Positions 30,341 through 35,742 of a DNA stretch of 35,742 nucleotides are shown piece after piece. The DNA lies in assembly GCA_022180565.1 (NCBI GenBank), contig BQML01000005.1, positions 1-35,742 on the forward strand, given 5' to 3'. The notes under the pieces were generated by a model. It saw only the letters and a list, made by a program, of their open reading frames with translations, did not search any database and had not been told where the DNA came from. Numbering within the stretch: position 1 is the first letter of the stretch; every line of letters starts with the position of its first letter. Source of the DNA: Bacteroidia bacterium. Lineage in GTDB: Bacteria > Bacteroidota > Ignavibacteria > UBA10030. Position numbers and translations under genes: made by a program.

Positions 30341-30369
30341 TTGAATCCAAGAGAACATTGGCGTACTTT
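30341..30369 (+). promoter_or_regulatory. Sigma70-type promoter TTGAAT-17-TACTTT before tatD
   Basis: TTGAAT at 30341-30346 and TACTTT at 30364-30369 have a 17-bp spacer, in the only gap between the receptor stop and tatD. The -10 box is identical to the one at 27583. The predicted start near 30376 gives a ~32-nt leader. Confidence 0.6.
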
Positions 30370-30407
30370 CTTTCTATGGTTCCCGCCATGAGCCGTATGT
30401 CTTCTCG

Positions 30408-31235
30408 ATGATTGATTCCCACGCGCACCTGTTCACCGGCGATTTTGGACAGGACCTCGAGGATGTTCTCAGCCGCTCATGGGCATGCGGCGTCACCGCT
30501 ATCGTCGTTCCGGGGACGAACGGACGCACCAGCAGGGAGGCCGTGGAGTTGTCTGCCCGGAACGATCGGCTGTTTGCCTGTGTGGGGATTCATCCGCACG
30601 AAGCGGAAAAGGCCAGCGAAGAAGATTTGGCTGAGATTGCCGAACTTGCGGCCCACCCGGGAGTCGTTGCGATCGGCGAAATCGGCCTCGACTATTACTA
30701 CAATTTTTCCTCGCCGGAACGGCAGAAAGAGGTGTTTCTGAACCAGATGCTCCTTGCGGTGGAGCGGAACCTCCCGGTGGTCATCCACACTCGGGAATCG
30801 ATGTCCGCGGCAATGGAGACGGTGAGGTCGGTTGCAGAGGAACATCCTGCCTGGCGCCCCGAAGCTGTCGGTGATGTCAAGGGCTGTCGAGGAGTGTTTC
30901 ATTGCTTCACGGGGACAGCAGACCAGGCACGGGATCTTTTTGAACTCGGATTCTTCGTTTCATTTCCTGGCATGGTCACGTTTAAGAATTCCCCTGTTGT
31001 GCCGGTGCTCAAAGAGATCGGAGCAAAAAACATCCTGATGGAAACAGATTCCCCTTACCTTGCTCCGGTTCCTCACCGGGGAAAGCGTAACGAGCCTTCG
31101 TATCTACCGTTGATCGCAAAGGCCATTGCACAGGTCTCTGGTGTCCCGCTGAAAGAGGTCGTAGAATACACGACAGCCAACGCCGTTCGTCTGTTTTCCT
31201 TGAAGGCCAATGTCGGAACAACCCAGCATTTTTGA
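30408..31235 (+). CDS. tatD: TatD-family metal-dependent hydrolase / DNase
   Basis: A 275-residue TIM-barrel enzyme; family members are 3'-5' DNases or RNases with roles in repair. The metal ligands are visible: the DSHAHL start (His5, His7), the Glu of AIGEIGLDYYY, the His of VVIHTRES, the His of FHCFTGT, and the Asp of METDSPYLAP. The sequence is normal in length and without odd features. ATG 30408 matches the family start, which begins directly at IDSHAHL. The last 26 nt overlap the start of sdaAB, so translation of the serine dehydratase genes may be coupled to it, though functionally they are unrelated. Confidence 0.95.
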   Translation: MIDSHAHLFTGDFGQDLEDVLSRSWACGVTAIVVPGTNGRTSREAVELSARNDRLFACVGIHPHEAEKASEEDLAEIAELAAHPGVVAIGEIGLDYYYNFSSPERQKEVFLNQMLLAVERNLPVVIHTRESMSAAMETVRSVAEEHPAWRPEAVGDVKGCRGVFHCFTGTADQARDLFELGFFVSFPGMVTFKNSPVVPVLKEIGAKNILMETDSPYLAPVPHRGKRNEPSYLPLIAKAIAQVSGVPLKEVVEYTTANAVRLFSLKANVGTTQHF

Positions 31236-31905
31236 TATTCTTGGTCCGATCATGATCGGACCTTCGAGCTCCCACACGGCCGGTGCCAGCCGGATTGGTT
31301 ACATCGCGCGCCAACTCCTCAACGAGAAACCCGTCCGGGCGGTCATTACGCTCTATAATTCTTTTGCCAAGACACACAAAGGGCATGGGACCGACCGTGC
31401 GATCGTCGGAGGAATCCTCGGATTCGGTCCGGACGATCCCCGGATTCGCCAGTCATTCGAGATTGGAAAGGAGGAGGGCCTCGAGTGGGAATTCAAGTTT
31501 GTGGGGGATTCTGCCAGATTTCATTCGAATACGGCAAAGATCAGGCTCGAAGGAGCGGGAGGCGGGAAGGTCGAAATCACGGGGGCGTCGCTTGGCGGCG
31601 GGAGGATCAAGATTCAGGAAATCGAAGGGTTCCGCGTGGATTTTACGGCAAGCATGCATACCCTTGTGGTTATCGCCGACGACATTCCCGGAAGCATCAG
31701 GAACATCAGTGGTGCTATTGCCGATCGCGGAAGCAACATAGCGAATATGTATGTCTCGCGGAGTGAAAAGCTCGCCAACATGGTGATCGAAGTGGATCAG
31801 CCGATTGATAAGGAGACGTTGAAAAAAATTGAATCATTCCCCTGGGTAAAGTTTGCTCGCCGGGTTGAACCGATGGTCGACGGCTCCTCCCGGTACGAGA
31901 AATAA
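31210..31905 (+). CDS. sdaAB: L-serine dehydratase, iron-sulfur-dependent, beta subunit
   Basis: With SdaAA it deaminates L-serine to pyruvate and ammonia using a [4Fe-4S] cluster. The 231-residue protein has the beta-subunit start FDILGPIMIGPSSSHTAGA, the GHGTDRAIVGGILGF segment, and a C-terminal ACT domain (about 148-220: LVVIADDIPGSIRNISGAIA, GSNIANMYVSRSE), probably a serine-sensing or assembly site. The start ATG lies inside tatD with AAGG just upstream. The alpha subunit gene follows after 18 nt. The two-gene form is the one seen in Firmicutes and many Bacteroidota relatives. Confidence 0.95.
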   Translation: MSEQPSIFDILGPIMIGPSSSHTAGASRIGYIARQLLNEKPVRAVITLYNSFAKTHKGHGTDRAIVGGILGFGPDDPRIRQSFEIGKEEGLEWEFKFVGDSARFHSNTAKIRLEGAGGGKVEITGASLGGGRIKIQEIEGFRVDFTASMHTLVVIADDIPGSIRNISGAIADRGSNIANMYVSRSEKLANMVIEVDQPIDKETLKKIESFPWVKFARRVEPMVDGSSRYEK

Positions 31906-31923
31906 GATGGAAGGAGAGTCGAA

Positions 31924-32808
31924 ATGGAATTCAATTACCTGAGCGAGATTGTGGAATATTGCAGGCGCGAGGGCAAGGACATGGCTCAGGCGATGGTAGA
32001 CTATGAAATGAAGAATAAGGGCCTCACGCGGGAACAGGTGTATGAGGGCTTGAAACGAGTCCTGCTCGTGATGGAGGAATCGGTCGAGCAGGGAATGACC
32101 CAGCAGGTGATCACGCCGAGCGGAATGCTGAACAACTGGGCCAAGACCGTTGCGCAGGCCTCCGTGAACACGCTTGGACCATCGTTGAAGATGGCGGCCG
32201 CACGAGCGATTGCCGTGGGAGAAGTGAATGCATGCATGGGGAAGATCGCCGCCGCGCCGACCGCCGGCTCGGCGGGTATCCTGCCGGCAGTGCTGGTGAC
32301 AATGATGGAAGAGCATGGGACCACCCGTGAGCGTCTCCTCGATGCCTTGCTGGTCACCTCGGCCGTCGGACTGATCTTTGCGAAGAATTCCTCATTTGCC
32401 GGTTCTGAAGCCGGTTGCATGGGAGAAACAGGGAGCGCGGCGGCCATGGGTGCGGCAGCGATCGTTTATCTGCTCGGAGGAACCGAGGAACAGATCCTTG
32501 AGGCAGTCGGGTTTGCCTTAAAGGCTTCGATGGGGCTTGTCTGCGACCCTGTCGGCGGACTCGTCGAAGAGCCGTGCACAACGCGCAATGCGGTCGGTGT
32601 TGCCAACGCGTTCGTGTCGGCTCAACTTGCGCTGGCCGGAATCAAAAGCCTCATTCCCGCCGACGAGGTCATTGCAGCAACCAAAGAGGTCGGCGATCTG
32701 ATGTCTCCGCGGCTCAAGGAATCAGGGCAAGGCGGACTCGCAAACACAAAGACGGGGCGCGAGATTCAGAAACGGGTCTTCGCGACCGTCCGGGCGCAAA
32801 AAGGCTGA
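31924..32808 (+). CDS. sdaAA: L-serine dehydratase, iron-sulfur-dependent, alpha subunit
   Basis: The catalytic cluster-binding partner of SdaAB. The 294-residue protein shows the conserved cysteine regions NACMGKIAAAPTAGSAGILP, GSEAGCMGETGSAAAMG, GLVCDPVGGLVEEPC and TTRNAVG, which hold the [4Fe-4S] cluster and substrate site. Its N-terminal helical part (EIVEYCRREGKDMAQAMVDYE) is typical. GGAAGGAG about 8 nt before the ATG is a strong ribosome binding site. Length and motifs look complete and active. The next gene starts 7 nt downstream and may be read through from this transcript. Confidence 0.96.
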   Translation: MEFNYLSEIVEYCRREGKDMAQAMVDYEMKNKGLTREQVYEGLKRVLLVMEESVEQGMTQQVITPSGMLNNWAKTVAQASVNTLGPSLKMAAARAIAVGEVNACMGKIAAAPTAGSAGILPAVLVTMMEEHGTTRERLLDALLVTSAVGLIFAKNSSFAGSEAGCMGETGSAAAMGAAAIVYLLGGTEEQILEAVGFALKASMGLVCDPVGGLVEEPCTTRNAVGVANAFVSAQLALAGIKSLIPADEVIAATKEVGDLMSPRLKESGQGGLANTKTGREIQKRVFATVRAQKG

Positions 32809-32815
32809 GCAAGAA

Positions 32816-34948
32816 TTGAAAACCACATTCCGGATCCTCCTCGTCATCTCCGCACTTGCGCTTGATGCGTGGTACGCAAGTGCATCCCCTCAGAAACTCA
32901 GCAAGGATGAGCGGGAGATTCTTTGGCATCAGGATCAGCGCTCCTTGGGAGATAGTGTGCTGTACCGTTATCTGAGACACAAAGATCCGAAGATCAGAGT
33001 CCGGGCATTGATAGCCTTGGCGAATGTGCAGGATACGGCTTCCCTTCCGCATGTTGTTCCCCTGCTCTCCGACCGCTACTCCGATGTTCGCGCGGCCGCC
33101 GCATTTGCGCTTGGCCAGATCGGCTCCGCGTCGGCGGAAAAGGAGCTCTCGGAACGGCTCCGGCTTGAAACATGGGGCAAGGTCATTGCTCGTCTGCTCG
33201 AGGCTCTGGGGAAGAGCGGAAGCGCGGAAAGCTATAACGACGTTGTGGCCTTCGGGCTCCCAAGAAAGCAGGCCACACTTCGGGCCGATCAATCCCTGAG
33301 CCTTGCCCGGTATGCGCTGCGAAACATCAAATCCGAAAGGGGAGTCGATTTCTGTTTTGATTCCCTCGACGAACCTGATGTTCGAACCCGATGGGCCTCG
33401 CTCTATGCTCTTTGGAGAATGGCCCCCGACCCTGCAATTGAAACGGGGGTCCAGAAACACAAAGCGAAGCTTCTCCCCCTGGGAAGCGACAAGAGCATTG
33501 ATATTCGTATGCATCTAGCATCACTGATGGGGAGGGTCCGGTCGGCTGAGGCTCTCGAGATACTTCAGGCGCTTCGAAAGAACGAAATGCGAAAAGGGGC
33601 GGGGAACTGGCGCGTTCAGGTGAACGTTGTGAAGGCTCTTGCGTCCCATTCGGGCAAAGACGCCGCTTTCGACGCGCTGCTGGAGCTGATGGACATCAAC
33701 AACGATCATGTCCGAATGACCGCGATCACGTCCATCGCCGGGCTCTCTCGGGAAACCGTAAAGAAGTATGCCGGAAACGAAAAACTGAAGAAGAAACTTG
33801 AACAGTGGGCCGCCCCGTCGAAACGAATCTCGATTCCCGTGCGCGGCGAAGCCATGGTGGCCCTCGCGAAACATTTTCCGGATGAGTTCACATACCAAAA
33901 CCTTGCCGGGGATTTCAAACAACCGAATCTCCTGAGGGCAAAGGCAGTCGAGGCCCTCAGTCTTATTCCTTCCTCCGCCAGTCTCCGCGTCATTCTGGAC
34001 AGGCTCGAGGATGATTCGACGCGTGTTGCCATGGCGGCCTGGGATTTCATCCGGCAACTTCTCGCCCCCCGGAGTTTTCGCGTCTTCCGCAAAGATACTT
34101 CGGTCACAGCCATGCTCGGGAGCACGCTCTTCAGAAAAGCAAAGGTCTCCCTCCTCCGGGAGGATATGGCCATTACCACGCTCGTCGCCAACGCCCTCGG
34201 GGATTCTGCCGTGTATGCCCTCTTGCGTGAGGAGAACCAGCATGAACGGGCGCTTGAAGAATTGATGCTTGCCTATGGCAAGCTCTCTTCGCCCAACGAC
34301 GTGGAGGCGATGCAGGCTGTGCTCCAGACTCTTGGCCGGATCGGCGACGACCGCACACTTCCTCTGCTTGAACAAGCCCTTCAGGATCCCGATCGGACAG
34401 TGGGCCTGGCGGCCGCACGAGCTTACAGGAACATCACCGGAACGGACCTCTCATCACAGGTCATACCGGCAACGAAACCGTTGTACACGGACTACGATTG
34501 GAAAACGCTTGAGTCGATTCCGGCGAATCTGAAAGCCGAAATCAGGACCGAGAGGGGATCAATCGTCGTTCGTTTCCACCGCGACGCCGCACCGTTCACC
34601 GTGCTGAGTTTCTATAAATTGATTCGAAAAAAATTCTTCGACGGCTTGACTTTTCATCGCGTGGTACCGAACTTTGTCATTCAGGGCGGGGATCCCCGAG
34701 GGGACGGATGGGGGGGGCCGAATTATGCTCTTCGGTCTGAATTCTCCCTCTTGAACTACGGCCGGGGGGAGGTCGGGGTTGCCAGCGCAGGGAAGGACAC
34801 GGAGGGATGCCAATTCTTCATCACACACTCCCCACAACCTCATCTCGACGGGCGATACACCATCTTCGCCAGCGTCGAATCGGGCTACGGCGCTTTGGAC
34901 ACCATTCAGCCCGGAGATAAAATCCTCAACATCAGAATCAAACGGTAA
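32816..34948 (+). CDS. Exported HEAT-repeat protein with C-terminal cyclophilin-type peptidyl-prolyl isomerase
   Basis: A 710-residue protein with an uncommon layout. The signal peptide is about residues 1-24 (FRILLVISALALDAWYASAS). HEAT/ARM-type helical repeats follow to about residue 550 (for example DPKIRVRALIALANV, YSDVRAAAAFALGQIGS, ATRAYRNITG-like AAARAYRNITG near the end). The cyclophilin domain (about 560-710) holds LKAEIRTERGSIVVRFH, the catalytic FHRVVPNFVIQGGDPRG with Arg615, EGCQFFITHSPQPHLDG, and YTIFASVESG. The TTG start is required for the signal peptide; no ribosome binding site is clear. It would act in the periplasm, with the HEAT solenoid gripping clients while the cyclophilin isomerises prolines; that mechanism is inference. 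It meets the opposite gene stop-to-stop. Confidence 0.92.
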   Translation: MKTTFRILLVISALALDAWYASASPQKLSKDEREILWHQDQRSLGDSVLYRYLRHKDPKIRVRALIALANVQDTASLPHVVPLLSDRYSDVRAAAAFALGQIGSASAEKELSERLRLETWGKVIARLLEALGKSGSAESYNDVVAFGLPRKQATLRADQSLSLARYALRNIKSERGVDFCFDSLDEPDVRTRWASLYALWRMAPDPAIETGVQKHKAKLLPLGSDKSIDIRMHLASLMGRVRSAEALEILQALRKNEMRKGAGNWRVQVNVVKALASHSGKDAAFDALLELMDINNDHVRMTAITSIAGLSRETVKKYAGNEKLKKKLEQWAAPSKRISIPVRGEAMVALAKHFPDEFTYQNLAGDFKQPNLLRAKAVEALSLIPSSASLRVILDRLEDDSTRVAMAAWDFIRQLLAPRSFRVFRKDTSVTAMLGSTLFRKAKVSLLREDMAITTLVANALGDSAVYALLREENQHERALEELMLAYGKLSSPNDVEAMQAVLQTLGRIGDDRTLPLLEQALQDPDRTVGLAAARAYRNITGTDLSSQVIPATKPLYTDYDWKTLESIPANLKAEIRTERGSIVVRFHRDAAPFTVLSFYKLIRKKFFDGLTFHRVVPNFVIQGGDPRGDGWGGPNYALRSEFSLLNYGRGEVGVASAGKDTEGCQFFITHSPQPHLDGRYTIFASVESGYGALDTIQPGDKILNIRIKR

Positions 34949-35742
34949 TTACCGCTGGCTGTATTCGCGGTAGGTAGTCTGGTGATTGGGGTCAGCGGCA
35001 GAAAGCCGCGCATACACCGAGCGGTCCGGATAACGAAGGAAGGTCTCGGCAATCTCCTGAAACTTCGTATCGAAAAATGCTTTCACCAGCACGCTTCGGG
35101 GATTCTGCCGTTGCCGCACATCCGCAATCGATTCGATTGCCTGAAGCATTGCGTCCAGGCCCTTGACGGGCTCTGTGGCGAGGAGGTCAATGCCTTCAAA
35201 ATGATATTTGTGGAACGCAAACCTGAACGGTTGGTATTTCAGGTTGGTGAGCTCATCCGCAAATGAGAATCGACTGTAGGTGACCGACTGTGTCTGCCAA
35301 TCCCGGCCAAAAGGGGTCCCGGAAGCCTGATTGCAAATGTTGAGGGCTTTTTGAAAATATGGAGCACCCGAGAGTTCGATGTATGTCTCTAAATCGAATC
35401 CGATGATGATGTAGGCGTAGAAATCAAGGAAATCCGCGAGCGGATCGAACTGAAACTCGTCGTGGTAGAGGGGCTTGTTGGGTGTGTACTCGAATTCCCA
35501 GCGCTCGTCCAGAATCCGGAGAATAATGGTTTCCTGACTGGTTTTTTCATTCCCATGGTACACCGGTCTGCTGCTTCCGATGAAGACCTGGGCCGTATAC
35601 CGGTTGTCCGAACTTGCGCTGAGGAAGAAGATGTTCATGGAACAATGAATCCGCTCGCCGTCGAACTCTTCATTCGTCCACCGATGGGAATTCAAATAGT
35701 CTTCCACCTGCCTTTCGAATTCCCTGATGTAATCGCGGAAGG
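34949..35742 (-). CDS. DUF4835 (PorD-like) family protein, 5' end outside window
   Basis: The minus-strand frame is open to the window edge (about 264 codons visible, entering as FRDYIREFERQVEDYL), so the N-terminus and any signal peptide lie beyond base 35742. Family-like parts are TNEEFDGERIHCSMNIFF, YTAQVFIGSSRPVY, FDPLADFLDFYAYIIIGFDLETY, and GRDWQ. DUF4835 is a Bacteroidota family; I recall some members being named PorD in connection with type IX secretion, which I cannot check here. The GTG at 35707 is just an internal valine. Its TAA stop is back to back with the TAA of the HEAT-cyclophilin gene inside a 12-bp palindrome. Confidence 0.8.
   Translation of the reverse strand, partial: FRDYIREFERQVEDYLNSHRWTNEEFDGERIHCSMNIFFLSASSDNRYTAQVFIGSSRPVYHGNEKTSQETIILRILDERWEFEYTPNKPLYHDEFQFDPLADFLDFYAYIIIGFDLETYIELSGAPYFQKALNICNQASGTPFGRDWQTQSVTYSRFSFADELTNLKYQPFRFAFHKYHFEGIDLLATEPVKGLDAMLQAIESIADVRQRQNPRSVLVKAFFDTKFQEIAETFLRYPDRSVYARLSAADPNHQTTYREYSQR

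Overview
The window reads as a stretch of chromosome from a bacterium of the FCB group, most likely on the Ignavibacteria/Chlorobi side of Bacteroidota. The taxonomic pointers are a DUF4835 (PorD-like) protein, two TonB-dependent receptors (one with an N-terminal carboxypeptidase-regulatory domain), a YbeY with Asp at its third metal position, an acidic DUF2795-type protein, and SdaAB/SdaAA. This placement is inferred from families; no rRNA is present. Coding density is very high, genes often overlap by 1-26 nt, and start codons include GTG and TTG. I saw no tRNA, rRNA, CRISPR array, insertion sequence or phage gene.

Layout. 1-699: the end of a TonB-dependent receptor. 1006-4921: S41 C-terminal processing peptidase, DUF3108 protein, gamma-carbonic-anhydrase-like protein and MBL-fold hydrolase. 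A strong promoter at 4923 then reads into a leader with a terminator-like element and a run of genes: an unknown protein, ybeY, smg, topA, a Xer recombinase, hpf and hprK. A second promoter at 11032 drives an M23 peptidase. A small DUF2795 protein follows, ended by a clear intrinsic terminator that abuts the start of a BamA/TamA-family gene, followed by holB and metG.

17733-27525 is the most interesting part: a nearly complete futalosine (Mqn) menaquinone pathway in two convergent arms. The plus arm is prenyltransferase (mqnP/ubiA), ubiX, ubiD, a MqnE-MqnA fusion, a TIR-like protein and mqnC, coupled by overlapping or nearly touching stop and start codons. The minus arm is menG, mqnD and an amidohydrolase-2 protein. 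The one classical step with no recognised gene is the N-glycosidic hydrolysis of aminofutalosine (MqnB/MTAN). The gene lying between the enzymes that make and use that intermediate encodes a protein with a TIR-like domain, a fold known for N-glycosidase chemistry on NAD. This gives a testable hypothesis, weakened because the usual catalytic Glu motif is not evident.

27560-35742: a divergent promoter drives a lipoprotein gene coupled to a complete TonB-dependent receptor. Next come tatD, sdaAB, sdaAA, and a secreted HEAT-repeat/cyclophilin fusion that meets a convergent DUF4835 gene stop-to-stop.

Six promoters fit one pattern: a TTGA- or TTGG-type -35 box, exactly 17 bp, then TATATT, TATACT or TACTTT. 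This is sigma70-like and unlike the TTTG/TAnnTTTG promoters of classical Bacteroidetes.
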